Assembly: GCA_051278195.1 (NCBI GenBank)
Contig: JBNMQM010000003.1
Span: 62,001-126,000, forward strand
Source of the DNA: JAHRVQ01 sp051278195
GTDB lineage: Bacteria; Pseudomonadota; Gammaproteobacteria; Pseudomonadales; Azotimanducaceae
Length of the DNA stretch: 64,000 bases
Direction: 5' to 3'
The notes below the pieces were generated by a model, which was given only the letters and a program-made list of their open reading frames with translations, was not told where the DNA came from and searched no databases. The position numbers were made by a program, and so were the translations under genes. Below, piece after piece: positions 49,805 to 59,313 of the stretch; positions within the stretch are counted from its first letter, which is position 1; every line of letters starts with the position of its first letter.

Positions 49805-51478
49805 TTGGAAGTAATAACAGATTCTCTTAATCTATTGGATGGTTTGCTGGGTTCAGCTCAATACTTTCCTTTTCTCTTGCTGGGTACCGGCCTCTTTCTG
49901 ACGGTTTATCTTAAATTCCCCCAACTTCGTTTCTTCGCTCATGCTTGGCGCATTGTCAGTGGTAAGTATGACCGTGCTGATGATGAAGGTGATGCTTCGC
50001 ATTTCCAGGCATTAAGTACGGCGATTTCAGGAACAGTTGGCACCGGTAACATCGGTGGTGTGGCGCTCGCGATATATCTTGGTGGACCCGCGGCGCTATT
50101 CTGGATGTGGATGACGGCATTTGTGGGCATGACCAGCAAGTTCGTCGAAGTGACGCTCTCGCATAAGTATCGCGAAAAAGATGCGGACGGACATATTGTG
50201 GGTGGCCCCATGTACGTCATGGAAAAGCGGCTCAATATGAAATGGCTTGCCGTGTTTTTTGCGGTTGCAACCGTTGTCAGCTCGTTTGGTACTGGCAACC
50301 TGCCGCAAAGTAATAATATCGCCAGCGGCGTCGAGTCGACCTTCGGCATTCCTCCCTGGGCAACGGGCCTGGTGTTGGCAACGCTACTTGGCGCGGTCAT
50401 TATCGGCGGCATCAGTCGTATCGTGAAGGTCGCAGAGAAGATTGTACCAACGATGGCTGTTATTTATTTGTTTGGCGCTGCGATGGTTATAGCCGCCAAC
50501 ATCGATCAGGTTGTGCCTTCTTTCGTTGCTGTATTGAGTGATGCTTTCACCGGATCGGCTGCGTCAGGCGGTTTTTTGGGCGCCACCTTTGCCTATGCCT
50601 TTAATCGCGGAGTCAATCGCGGGTTATTCTCCAATGAAGCGGGGCAGGGCAGTGCGCCCATTGCACACGCTGCTGCACGCGCCCATGAGCCAGTTTCAGA
50701 GGGCATGGTGTCCATCCTAGAGCCCTTTATCGATACCATCATCATCTGCACCGTCACCGGCCTGGTGATCTTGTCATCTGGCGTTTGGACCGAAAAGTTT
50801 GAAAATAACTTTCAGAGTTTTGACACTGAAATTGTCAGCGGCATTTATTCAGAGTCGGTACCGGAACAGCGCGCGGCCTTGTTCCAACACTTGAGTTTCG
50901 GCAACGGTGAAGATTCTGTGGAGAGTTATACCGGCTCGATTCAATTGGCCAATGGCATACCCGTGTCGACGGGCTTCACGATCTTGCACAATCGTTCAAT
51001 CGCTGAAGATACCCGTTTTTATCGCGACGGCACCGCCATCACCGGTAGCGTCGACGTCAGCGATGGTAACGTTGAAGGCGGTGTTAACTTGATCGGTAAG
51101 TCTCTTATACATTCAGTGGACTTGACAATGGAAGCGTTTAGCAGAAGTGCGCTTGGAGACTACGGCAGATACATCGTCGCGATTGGCCTCGTGCTCTTCG
51201 CTTTTAGTACTGCTGTCGCTTGGTCTTACTACGGTGATCGCTCCATGACTTATCTGTTCGGTGTTCGATCCGTTATGCCTTATCGTGCTGTCTATGTTGT
51301 CGGCTTCTTTGTTGCAGCGATCGCCGATACAACCTTAGTGTGGTTGATTTCAGCTATTACCATTGCCTTTATGACCATACCGAATTTGTACACCATGATT
51401 GTGCTGCACCGAGAAATGAAACAATCCGTTGATGATTACTGGGTGTCCTTTGACAAAGAAAACCCTGACGGACGCTAG
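49805..51478 (+). CDS. AGCS-family sodium:alanine/glycine symporter with large loop insertion
   Basis: The 557-residue protein imports alanine or glycine with sodium. Membrane helices and signatures fit AGCS: SGTVGTGNIGGVALAIYLGG, GGPMYVMEK, NRGVNRGLFSNEAGQGSAP and a C-terminal set of helices. Usual members have about 450 residues; here residues 330-440 (from SGVWTEKFENNF to SLIHSVDLTMEAF) form a soluble, beta-rich insertion before the last helices. Helix count suggests it faces outside. The start is a TTG at 49805. An SDR gene follows 11 bases after the stop. Whether the insertion senses a ligand is unknown. Confidence 0.9.
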   Translation: MEVITDSLNLLDGLLGSAQYFPFLLLGTGLFLTVYLKFPQLRFFAHAWRIVSGKYDRADDEGDASHFQALSTAISGTVGTGNIGGVALAIYLGGPAALFWMWMTAFVGMTSKFVEVTLSHKYREKDADGHIVGGPMYVMEKRLNMKWLAVFFAVATVVSSFGTGNLPQSNNIASGVESTFGIPPWATGLVLATLLGAVIIGGISRIVKVAEKIVPTMAVIYLFGAAMVIAANIDQVVPSFVAVLSDAFTGSAASGGFLGATFAYAFNRGVNRGLFSNEAGQGSAPIAHAAARAHEPVSEGMVSILEPFIDTIIICTVTGLVILSSGVWTEKFENNFQSFDTEIVSGIYSESVPEQRAALFQHLSFGNGEDSVESYTGSIQLANGIPVSTGFTILHNRSIAEDTRFYRDGTAITGSVDVSDGNVEGGVNLIGKSLIHSVDLTMEAFSRSALGDYGRYIVAIGLVLFAFSTAVAWSYYGDRSMTYLFGVRSVMPYRAVYVVGFFVAAIADTTLVWLISAITIAFMTIPNLYTMIVLHREMKQSVDDYWVSFDKENPDGR

Positions 51479-51489
51479 AGGAGAATAGA

Positions 51490-52251
51490 TTGGATTTACA
51501 AGATAAAGTCGCGATTGTTACTGGATCCTCGTCGGGGGTCGGTGCTGCTACAGTGAAACTTTTGGCAGCAAAAGGATGTAATGTCGTCATCAATTATGCA
51601 TCAAGTGCCGAAGCCGCCAATAAGGTCGCAGAAGAATGTATTGCTCTCGGCGCTAACGTGCTCGTCTGCCAGGCAAATGTAGCGAACGACGAGGACTGCA
51701 AGCGTTTAGTCGATCAAACCATCGAAAAGTTTGGCCGTATTGATGCCCTGGTTAACAATGCTGGGACCACCAAATTTATGCCTCATCACAAGTTGAGTGG
51801 CCTCGACAAAGATGATTTTTTTAATATTTACGGAGTCAATGTAGTCGGTCCTTATCAGATGGTACGGGCGGCAGAAAAGGCATTACGAGCAAGTGGCGAG
51901 GCTTCCGTCGTAAATGTCTCATCTATCGCTGGCGTTAGAGGTGTTGGCAGTTCAATTGCGTATGCAGCGTCAAAGGGTGCGTTACTGACGATGACACAAT
52001 CCCTCGCTAGAGTGATGGGGCCCGAAATACGAGTGAATGCCGTTTGTCCTGGTTTTATTCAGGGCGAATGGCTCGAGAAGGGCATGGGTGATAACTACCA
52101 TAAGTTTAAAGACTCACTCGAGGCGGCAACTCCGCTCAAATTAACCTGCACCGCAGAAGCAGTAGCGGATTCTATTGTCGCATTTATCGAAGGTCATACC
52201 GTGATCACAGGGCAACACATTATTCTTGATGGTGGTCATTACCTCGTATGA
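51490..52251 (+). CDS. Short-chain dehydrogenase/reductase (FabG-like)
   Basis: The 253-residue SDR has TGSSSGVGAATVKLLA (cofactor motif), NNAGTTKFM, VVNVSSIAGVRGVGSSIAYA with Ser, Tyr and Lys of the catalytic triad, and the end TVITGQHIILDGGHYLV. NAD or NADP preference is not clear. It starts at a TTG at 51490 that has GAGGAGAA in front, a strong ribosome site. It lies between the symporter (11 bases upstream) and the M16 protease gene, with which it overlaps by 4 bases. Its substrate is unknown. Confidence 0.9.
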   Translation: MDLQDKVAIVTGSSSGVGAATVKLLAAKGCNVVINYASSAEAANKVAEECIALGANVLVCQANVANDEDCKRLVDQTIEKFGRIDALVNNAGTTKFMPHHKLSGLDKDDFFNIYGVNVVGPYQMVRAAEKALRASGEASVVNVSSIAGVRGVGSSIAYAASKGALLTMTQSLARVMGPEIRVNAVCPGFIQGEWLEKGMGDNYHKFKDSLEAATPLKLTCTAEAVADSIVAFIEGHTVITGQHIILDGGHYLV

Positions 52252-55154
52252 TGACTCATCCTTTACATCACGAAGCTTTTAGTTTCGTTCGCGCTCATCA
52301 CATCCCGAATCTGAATTTAACGGTGCAGGAATTTAACCATGTCCGAACGGGGGCGATTCACTATCATCTCGACATGCAGCATCAGGAAAACGTTTTCTTG
52401 GTTGCGTTTCGGACAGTGCCTAAAGACTCCACCGGAGTCGCACACGTACTCGAACACACAACATTATGTGGTAGCGAAAAGTACCCGGTACGTGACCCGT
52501 TCTTTCTCATGATTCGTCGCTCGCTGAACACCTTCATGAATGCGTTTACGGCAAGTGACTACACGGCATATCCATTTGCCAGCGAGAACAAACAAGACTT
52601 TAATAATTTGTTGGATATTTACCTCGACGCGGTATTTTTTCCGACGCTTGATCCAATGGATTTCGCCCAAGAAGGGCATCGAATGGAGTTCGCTGTACCT
52701 GACGACCCCGAGACCGACTTGATTTATAAAGGCGTCGTGTACAACGAAATGAAAGGCGACCAGAGTTCTGCTGTCTCGCAGCTTTACGAGGCCGTTAAAG
52801 CAGAGCTGTTTCCGACATCAACGTACCATCACAATAGCGGTGGCAATCCCGAACAGATCCCTGAGTTGACTTACAAGGGGCTAACGGACTTTCATCAGAC
52901 CCATTACCATCCCGGCAATGCCATCTTCATGACCTTCGGCGATATTCCAGCAATCGATCACCAGAGCAAATTAGAAACCAAGGCATTAGATCGGTTTGAC
53001 TCTGCAGGGACCCATGTCGAAGTTCTACCAGAAATCAACCTGACAGAAACGTCTAGAATAGAACAGCCGTATGCCATAAGTGAAGGCGAAGACAGTAAAG
53101 AAAGTCATATCGTCATGGGTTGGAAGCTAGGACCGAATACAGACCTAGAAGCACTCATCAAGTGCAATCTGCTGTCAGATGTCCTGCTCGACACTTCTGC
53201 GTCACCATTACGGCTGGCCTTGGAAAACACCTCCCTGGCGGCAGCGCCGTCGCCACTGTGTGGTTTAGAAGAAACCAATTTTGAAATGAGCTTCTTCTGT
53301 GGCGTCGAAGGTTCTAAACGAGAAGATGCGGACGCAATTGAACAACTTATTCTAGATACCTTGGAAGACGTCGCAAAAAATGGCATCGCAGAAGATCGGA
53401 TCGAAGCCTGTCTGCATCAAATTGAACTGAGCCATCGGGAGATAGGTGGCGACGGTTATCCCTATGGTTTGCAGCTGATGTTTTCTTGCCTCGCCGCAAC
53501 GATTCATCGCAGTGACCCTATCGCGCTGTTAGATCTAGATCCGGTTCTGAGCAAACTTCGGACTGAAATTTCAGATCCTGATTTTATACCGGGGTTGATA
53601 CGCACATACCTATTAGAGAATACCCATCGTGTCCGCTTGACGCTATACCCTGACGAAAACGTGGTGGCGCAGCGGGAATCCGCAATGAGTGAAAAGCTTG
53701 CCAATATCAAAGCAGAATTGTCTGTAGAAGAAATCGACCTACTGGTTCAACGCTCAGCAGCGTTGGAAGCCCGACAGAATAGAGAAGAACCGGTTCATTT
53801 ATTGCCGAAGGTGGGCTTGTCTGACATTAGTGCTCGGCGACTGTCCCCAGAAGGTACTGAGATCACACTGCCAAACGGCATTGTACTCAATCATTACAGT
53901 ACTGGGACAAACGGCATTGCCTACGAACAACAGATCGCTGACCTACCGGACATGTCGGCAGAGCTGAGACGGTTTCTGCAAATATATAGCCAGATTGTCA
54001 CCGAAGTCGGGTCCGGCAATCGAGATTATCTGGATACGCAGCATCTGCAGCACAGCTTAACGGGCGGTCTCGGCTGTTACAGCAGTATCCGTGGGGCCAT
54101 CCAAGATCCTAATCAGCTACTGGGGAAGTTCGTCTTATCGAGTCGTAGCTTAGTGAATAATCTTGATGCGATGAACGGCCTGCTTGCGGACACATGCTTT
54201 ACGCCAGGCCTTGGGGAGCGTAACCGCATTCGAGATCTTGTGAATCAGCTAAGGATAAGAAGAGAAGCCAGTATTGTGAACAGCGGCCACGGCTTGGCAA
54301 TGACCGCTGCAGCAGCTTATTTTCGTCCAGTACCTGCGCTCAATCATGAGCTAAATGGCTTGGCGGGAACTGTTTGGCTTAAGGAATTGGATCAGGGACT
54401 TAACGACGATGCCTCGCTTGACGCTTTGTTGGGCAAACTTGTTGAATTAAATGGTGACCTCAGTCGCGGCTCACGACAACTGCTACTCATCACCGAAGGT
54501 GATCTACCCGACTTAGCGTCTTTCGCTGAGCCCTGGCAGAACGCTGGAAACTCAGTCAATACAGTGCTAACTGCACCTGAAATTATTGTTCCCCAGCATC
54601 AAGCATGGATTACGATGACCGACGTTAACTACTGTGCGGAGGTCTTTCCGACAGTCCCAGAGGCGCACGCCGATAGTGCCGCTTTGACGGTACTGGCAGG
54701 CGTGTTACGAAATGGGTATCTACATCGAGCGATTCGTGAGCAGGGTGGGGCGTATGGCGGTGGTGCGACGCACGACGGCGGCAATGGGTTGTTCCGCTTC
54801 TATTCTTATCGTGACCCTAATTTAGACAAGACATTTGAATCCTTTCGTCAATCAATTGATTGGGTTCGCAGCAGTGATATTCATTTCGACCTTGTAGAAG
54901 AGGCTATTCTCGGCATAGTGAGTAGCATCGACGCCCCTGGCTCACCAGCAGGAGAAGCGAGGCAAGCATTTCATCAAACGTTGTTTGGTAGGACGCCGCA
55001 ACATCGAGAAGAAATGAGAAAGCGAATTATCGAAACGACGGTAGATGATATCAAGCGCGTCGCTGAGATCTATCTGACGACAGATTCATCACGCGCTGTT
55101 GTGACGCACAATCGATCAACGCTCGATGGGGCATTTACGGTTAATCAAATTTAA
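52248..55154 (+). CDS. Presequence-protease-like M16C peptidase
   Basis: The 968-residue protein is an insulinase-family (M16C, PreP type) zinc peptidase that would degrade short peptides. The inverted zinc motif HVLEH (His66, His70) with downstream glutamate in YNEMKGDQSS is intact in the N-terminal half. The C-terminal half has VREQGGAYGGGATHDGGNG-like text (residues about 815-835) that completes the binding chamber; its own zinc site is lost, as in the family. No signal peptide. It overlaps the SDR stop by 4 bases. A second ATG at 52251 is possible. Confidence 0.92.
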   Translation: MMTHPLHHEAFSFVRAHHIPNLNLTVQEFNHVRTGAIHYHLDMQHQENVFLVAFRTVPKDSTGVAHVLEHTTLCGSEKYPVRDPFFLMIRRSLNTFMNAFTASDYTAYPFASENKQDFNNLLDIYLDAVFFPTLDPMDFAQEGHRMEFAVPDDPETDLIYKGVVYNEMKGDQSSAVSQLYEAVKAELFPTSTYHHNSGGNPEQIPELTYKGLTDFHQTHYHPGNAIFMTFGDIPAIDHQSKLETKALDRFDSAGTHVEVLPEINLTETSRIEQPYAISEGEDSKESHIVMGWKLGPNTDLEALIKCNLLSDVLLDTSASPLRLALENTSLAAAPSPLCGLEETNFEMSFFCGVEGSKREDADAIEQLILDTLEDVAKNGIAEDRIEACLHQIELSHREIGGDGYPYGLQLMFSCLAATIHRSDPIALLDLDPVLSKLRTEISDPDFIPGLIRTYLLENTHRVRLTLYPDENVVAQRESAMSEKLANIKAELSVEEIDLLVQRSAALEARQNREEPVHLLPKVGLSDISARRLSPEGTEITLPNGIVLNHYSTGTNGIAYEQQIADLPDMSAELRRFLQIYSQIVTEVGSGNRDYLDTQHLQHSLTGGLGCYSSIRGAIQDPNQLLGKFVLSSRSLVNNLDAMNGLLADTCFTPGLGERNRIRDLVNQLRIRREASIVNSGHGLAMTAAAAYFRPVPALNHELNGLAGTVWLKELDQGLNDDASLDALLGKLVELNGDLSRGSRQLLLITEGDLPDLASFAEPWQNAGNSVNTVLTAPEIIVPQHQAWITMTDVNYCAEVFPTVPEAHADSAALTVLAGVLRNGYLHRAIREQGGAYGGGATHDGGNGLFRFYSYRDPNLDKTFESFRQSIDWVRSSDIHFDLVEEAILGIVSSIDAPGSPAGEARQAFHQTLFGRTPQHREEMRKRIIETTVDDIKRVAEIYLTTDSSRAVVTHNRSTLDGAFTVNQI

Positions 55155-55401
55155 CCCGGCATTTTTAAAAAGTACTTTTAAGAAATACTTTTCGCTGAGC
55201 TTTGTGACTATACGTTACGACTAGATACTATTGTCGCACCGCAACAAAACTTCAGATTGCAATGTTACGCCTGTCAACATAACCCAGACGTCAACATCGT
55301 TTGATTTGTAACCTTTAGTAACGTTGGTAAGACCGCAAGGCGCGTGCTAAAAAAGAATTTGGAGAAGCAGCCTAAATTGGCTGAATTGCCGAGGGGGTTG
55401 C

Positions 55402-55428
55402 TTGACAAATACACAGAGCTTCTACATT
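55402..55428 (+). promoter_or_regulatory. Candidate sigma-70 promoter of the DUF3450-TonB2 operon
   Basis: The 385-base gap before the TonB2 operon contains TTGACA at 55402-55407, a perfect -35 box, and TACATT at 55423-55428, a fair -10 box at a slightly short spacing of 15. I see no gene and no convincing Fur box in the rest of the gap. The exact -10 element is uncertain. Confidence 0.45.
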
Positions 55429-55539
55429 CTGTTTAGGACAACAGGCAATGCCCGTAAGAGGAGTATTAATCCTACTTTGCTTACAATGGCAGCCTGTTTT
55501 TAAACTTAATAAGAGCAACAATTCCTAATAGGTATCAGC

Positions 55540-56313
55540 ATGAGAGAACATCAGATTAGGCGTATGTTTGTCGCATTAGCGATTAGCATGTTGTCGATCA
55601 TAACCACCCAGATTTCAGCACAAACACTAGATGAAGTTTTAGGTGTCCGTGAGGCGACAACTGCCGATGGCAGGAAGTCACAGTTAAAGGTCGATTCGTT
55701 GACCGACCAAACGCAAGATCTCCTGACGCAATACAAGCAGGTAATGAAAATCGTTGATGGTCTTCGTGTTTATAACCAGCAGCAAGAACGTTTGATTAAA
55801 AATCAGAACGCCGACATGGTTGAATTGAACGAGTCTATCGACAACGTCACTGTTGTGAATCGACAGATCTCACCGCTGATTGAGCGGATGATTGACAATC
55901 TAGAGACCTTTATAGGGCTCGACCTTCCATTCTTGAGCTCAGAACGAACTGATCGAATCTCTTTCTTGCGTGAAACGCTGGACCGACCAGACGTTGAAGT
56001 GTCAGAGAAGTTTAGCCAGGTAATGCAAGCCTACCAGGTCGAGAATTCCTACGGTGCAACCATTGAAGCGTATACTGATATCATTGAGTTGGATGGTCAG
56101 GATCGTCAGGTAGACATACTCAAGTGGGGCCGCGTTACTCTGGTATTCCAGACACCTGATGGTGCCGTTAGTGGTGCTTGGGATAAAAAAGCAGGTTCAT
56201 GGGAAATTTTGGGCGATGAGTACGCGGGCGGAATCCGTGATGCACTTCGAATTGCACGCAAGACCCAAACAGCCGATTTAGTTAGGCTGCCCGTACCGGC
56301 GCCAGGAGAATAA
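55540..56313 (+). CDS. DUF3450 family periplasmic protein of the TonB2 operon
   Basis: The 257-residue protein has a signal peptide ending near ISAQT and a mostly coiled-coil mature part (VYNQQQERLIKNQNADMVEL) followed by a small domain (WGRVTLVFQTPDGAVSGAWD). It matches DUF3450, which precedes ttpC in Vibrio TonB2 clusters. Its role is not established; a periplasmic adaptor between TonB2 and TtpC is a plausible guess. Two bases separate it from the next gene. Confidence 0.88.
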   Translation: MREHQIRRMFVALAISMLSIITTQISAQTLDEVLGVREATTADGRKSQLKVDSLTDQTQDLLTQYKQVMKIVDGLRVYNQQQERLIKNQNADMVELNESIDNVTVVNRQISPLIERMIDNLETFIGLDLPFLSSERTDRISFLRETLDRPDVEVSEKFSQVMQAYQVENSYGATIEAYTDIIELDGQDRQVDILKWGRVTLVFQTPDGAVSGAWDKKAGSWEILGDEYAGGIRDALRIARKTQTADLVRLPVPAPGE

Positions 56314-56315
56314 GA

Positions 56316-57689
56316 ATGAAGAATTTGGTAATACTTATCGCAGCGCTTGGTCTGATGGTCTCAGCGCCACTAAAAGCGTCAGAAAACGAAATTGAAGCGG
56401 CCAGTCTTTCCCAGTTATTGAATATGGTGAAAGAAGACAAACTGATCAATCAAAAAGCCAACTCACAACGAGAAGCAATTTTCACTAGAGACAAGGCGAA
56501 CCAAGCCAAGAGCCTAGCGGACGCGCAGCGTTTACAAAGCGAAGAAGAAGCTCGCAGTACTCGTCTAGAAAACCAGTTCGAAAAGAACGAAACTGAGCTT
56601 GCTGATCTGCAGGAAACACTTGCTAAGCGTCTTGGTTCATTACGTGAACTGTTTGGTGTATTGCAGCAGGTCAGTGGTGATACCCAAGGTATCTTTGAAG
56701 GCTCTATTGTCAGCGCCGAGTATCCTGGACGTTCCGAATGGTTGTCTGAGTTCGCACAGTCTATGGGTAAGAGCTCTAAGCTCGCGTCTATTGCAGAGAT
56801 AGAAAGACTCTGGTTTGAAATTCAGCGTGAAATGACCGAGACCGGCAAAATCACACGCTTTAATGCAGTCGTCAACAAGCTTAATGGCGACGTGTCTGAG
56901 CAAGAGGTGATTCGTATCGGTGCTTACAATCTGGTCAGCGATGGCAAGTATGTTGTGTATGACATCGACAACGACGTCATCAAGGAATTGCCTGCCCAGC
57001 CACCAGGACGATTTGTAGCTTCTGCTGCAGCAATACAAGAAGCGCAAGATGGTTTTGTCTCCTTTGGTCTTGACCCAACTCGTGGTCAGCTACTTGAATT
57101 GCAAATACAGATTCCAACAGTTGAAGAACGCATCCATCAAGGTGGTCTGGTGGGTTACATCATCATCGCCATTGGTGTGATCGCATTACTACTGTCTATT
57201 GAGCGGTTTGTCACGCTGACTCTGACGGCACGTAATGTGAACGCGCAGATCAAGAACACAACGCCCAATTCTGGCAATCCTCTGGGTCGCGTATTAAAGG
57301 TTCATGAGGAAAACAAGAATGTTGATCCTGAAACGCTGCAGTTGAAACTGGATGAAGCGATTCTGAAAGAGCAACCAGCGATTAATGCACGGATTGCGTT
57401 CATTAAGATCATCTCAATGGTAGCGCCTTTGTTGGGTCTGCTCGGTACGGTAGTCGGTATGATCTTGACGTTCCAAGCAATCACACTGTTTGGTACTGGT
57501 GACCCCAAAACTATGGCGGGTGGTATTTCTCAAGCCTTGATGACAACGGTCTTGGGTCTTTGTGTCGCGATTCCTACCGTGCTGTTGCACTCAATCGTAC
57601 AAAGTCGTTCATCTAGCGTCATGCACATTTTGACCGAGCAAAGCGCCGGTTTGATTGCTGAGCACGCCGAAAACGCGGGTAAAAAGTAA
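56316..57689 (+). CDS. TtpC-like MotA/TolQ/ExbB proton channel protein
   Basis: TtpC proteins link TonB2 to the proton-motive force in Vibrio. The 457-residue product has a signal peptide (LVILIAALGLMVSAPLKA), a long periplasmic region of about 250 residues with coiled coil (SQREAIFTRDKANQAKSLAD), then three membrane helices of the ExbB fold (YIIIAIGVIALLLSIERFVT, ISMVAPLLGLLGTVVGMILT, QALMTTVLGLCVAIPTVLLH). Order and size match the TonB2 cluster. It sits two bases after the DUF3450 gene. Confidence 0.93.
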   Translation: MKNLVILIAALGLMVSAPLKASENEIEAASLSQLLNMVKEDKLINQKANSQREAIFTRDKANQAKSLADAQRLQSEEEARSTRLENQFEKNETELADLQETLAKRLGSLRELFGVLQQVSGDTQGIFEGSIVSAEYPGRSEWLSEFAQSMGKSSKLASIAEIERLWFEIQREMTETGKITRFNAVVNKLNGDVSEQEVIRIGAYNLVSDGKYVVYDIDNDVIKELPAQPPGRFVASAAAIQEAQDGFVSFGLDPTRGQLLELQIQIPTVEERIHQGGLVGYIIIAIGVIALLLSIERFVTLTLTARNVNAQIKNTTPNSGNPLGRVLKVHEENKNVDPETLQLKLDEAILKEQPAINARIAFIKIISMVAPLLGLLGTVVGMILTFQAITLFGTGDPKTMAGGISQALMTTVLGLCVAIPTVLLHSIVQSRSSSVMHILTEQSAGLIAEHAENAGKK

Positions 57690-57694
57690 CGATT

Positions 57695-58210
57695 ATGGAT
57701 GACATAATTATAGCCATACGGACGTTTATGGAAGCAGGGGGCAATGTACTCTGGTACATTGCCGCCGCAACCTTCGTCATGTGGGCGCTCATCTTCGAGC
57801 GTGCGCTCTATATCAACACTGAGCACAAGAGAGATGTAGGTCGGGCTTTGGCTTACTGGGAGGGTCGCGATGAGCGTACCTCCTGGAACGCACATATGAT
57901 CCGATTTCGTCTAATCTCTGAAGTGAACATGCGTCTCACGACAAACATGTCATTTATCAAGACGTTAATATCGCTACTACCATTGCTGGGGCTGTTAGGC
58001 ACAGTGACTGGCATGGTGTCAGTTTTTGAGGCGATGGCGTATTCAGGTGGTAATGCTAGATCCATGGCAGCAGGTGTTTCTATGGCGACGATTCCTACGA
58101 TGTCCGGCATGGTGGCGACACTATCTGGCGTAATGGCGAATACGTTTATGGCATCCAAAGTACAGGCAGAGTCTGACTATATGGAAGACACCTTGACCAT
58201 GGATCACTAA
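57695..58210 (+). CDS. exbB2: ExbB2-type proton channel subunit
   Basis: The 171-residue inner-membrane protein is a short ExbB: a first helix (VLWYIAAATFVMWALIFERA), a cytoplasmic loop and two C-terminal helices (SLLPLLGLLGTVTGMVSVFE, TIPTMSGMVATLSGVMANTF). It lacks the extended ends of E. coli ExbB, as do other TonB2-type partners. With TtpC, ExbD2 and TonB2 it passes proton-motive force to outer-membrane receptors. Five bases separate it from ttpC. Confidence 0.93.
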   Translation: MDDIIIAIRTFMEAGGNVLWYIAAATFVMWALIFERALYINTEHKRDVGRALAYWEGRDERTSWNAHMIRFRLISEVNMRLTTNMSFIKTLISLLPLLGLLGTVTGMVSVFEAMAYSGGNARSMAAGVSMATIPTMSGMVATLSGVMANTFMASKVQAESDYMEDTLTMDH

Positions 58211-58254
58211 TCGAGTGAAATTTTAAGGCCAGAAAGCAGGTCGAGATAATAATA

Positions 58255-58653
58255 ATGCGAAGAAGAGTTACTCAGGAAGAAGAGAAGGTCGCGGATTTGA
58301 CTCCGATGTTGGATGTAGTCTTTATCATGCTGATTTTCTTTATCGTAACGGCGACGTTTATCAAGGAAACTGGCGTTGAAATCGACCGTCCCGACGCACT
58401 GACAGCTACACCGAAAAAGACTGTGTCGTTGCTAGTAGGCGTTAGCGTCGATAACCAACTCTGGATCGACAAGAAGCGCGTCGACATACGGAATGTTAGA
58501 CCCAGAATGGAACGCCTCCATTCAGAAAACCCAAAAGGTGGCCTGGTGATCTTGGCAGACAGTGAGTCTAAAGTTGAAAAAGTGTTAGCGATCATGGAAG
58601 CCGCCCGAGCAATCGGTATTGGGCAAGTGGCTATCGCTTCGGAAGAGGGATAG
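58255..58653 (+). CDS. exbD2: ExbD2-type biopolymer transport protein
   Basis: The 132-residue ExbD/TolR protein has a short cytoplasmic N-terminus, one membrane helix (VVFIMLIFFIVTATFI) carrying the proton-accepting aspartate in LTPMLDVVF, and a periplasmic domain (GGLVILADSESKVEKVLAIM). It forms the channel with ExbB2. It is 44 bases after exbB2 and 3 before tonB2. Confidence 0.94.
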   Translation: MRRRVTQEEEKVADLTPMLDVVFIMLIFFIVTATFIKETGVEIDRPDALTATPKKTVSLLVGVSVDNQLWIDKKRVDIRNVRPRMERLHSENPKGGLVILADSESKVEKVLAIMEAARAIGIGQVAIASEEG

Positions 58654-58656
58654 ATA

Positions 58657-59304
58657 ATGGTTATTAGAGTAGGTCTATCCATGGTTGTTGGTGTCGTCGT
58701 GACGCTAGCGCTATTTTATCTAATGCAATTCTTGATCTCCGGAGGCAAGAAAGCGCTTACCGAAGATACCGCTGGCCGAATTGTTGATATCGTTCGAGTT
58801 AAGGAAGATAACGAGGTTCAAACCAAAGCCAGGAAAGCCAAAAAACCACCACCACCTGACCAACCCCCACCCGATGTGCCACCACAAACCATGAACGTAA
58901 ATGTCGATAACTCGGGCTTCACAATGGCCGGTTTGGATACGAGCGCAGGCATAGACATTGGCAGCGGCGGATTTGGCATTAGTGACGGTGAATACCTCCC
59001 AATCGTGAAGGTTCAACCAGTTTATCCACGTCGAGCATTATCACGTGGACTGCAGGGCTGGGCGATCGTTGAGTTTACTGTTTCCGCTCAGGGTTCGGTT
59101 CTAGACCCCGTTATCATTAGCAATTGTGGTTGGACTAGAGCTAAAAGCGCTGGTCCCTGCTTAGACAGTCCTAATAGCGTATTTGATTCTGCTGCCTTGC
59201 GTGCAGCTTCAAAATTCAAGTACAAACCAAAGGTCATTGATGGTGAACCAACAGAAACGGCCGGTGTCCAAAACCGTATCGTATTCGAACTGGCCGAAGG
59301 GTAG
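58657..59304 (+). CDS. tonB2: TonB2-type energy transducer
   Basis: The 215-residue protein has an N-terminal membrane anchor (VGLSMVVGVVVTLALFYLMQ), a short proline-rich spacer (KKPPPPDQPPPDVPP) and a C-terminal TonB domain with YPRRALSRGLQGWAIVEFTV and AALRAASKFKYKPKVIDGEP. Two extra cysteines (SNCGWTRAKSAGPCLDS) sit in the TonB domain and could form a disulfide. The short spacer is typical of TonB2 rather than E. coli TonB. It activates TonB-dependent receptors; none is in the window. Confidence 0.93.
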   Translation: MVIRVGLSMVVGVVVTLALFYLMQFLISGGKKALTEDTAGRIVDIVRVKEDNEVQTKARKAKKPPPPDQPPPDVPPQTMNVNVDNSGFTMAGLDTSAGIDIGSGGFGISDGEYLPIVKVQPVYPRRALSRGLQGWAIVEFTVSAQGSVLDPVIISNCGWTRAKSAGPCLDSPNSVFDSAALRAASKFKYKPKVIDGEPTETAGVQNRIVFELAEG

Positions 59305-59313
59305 GAGCTCAAT

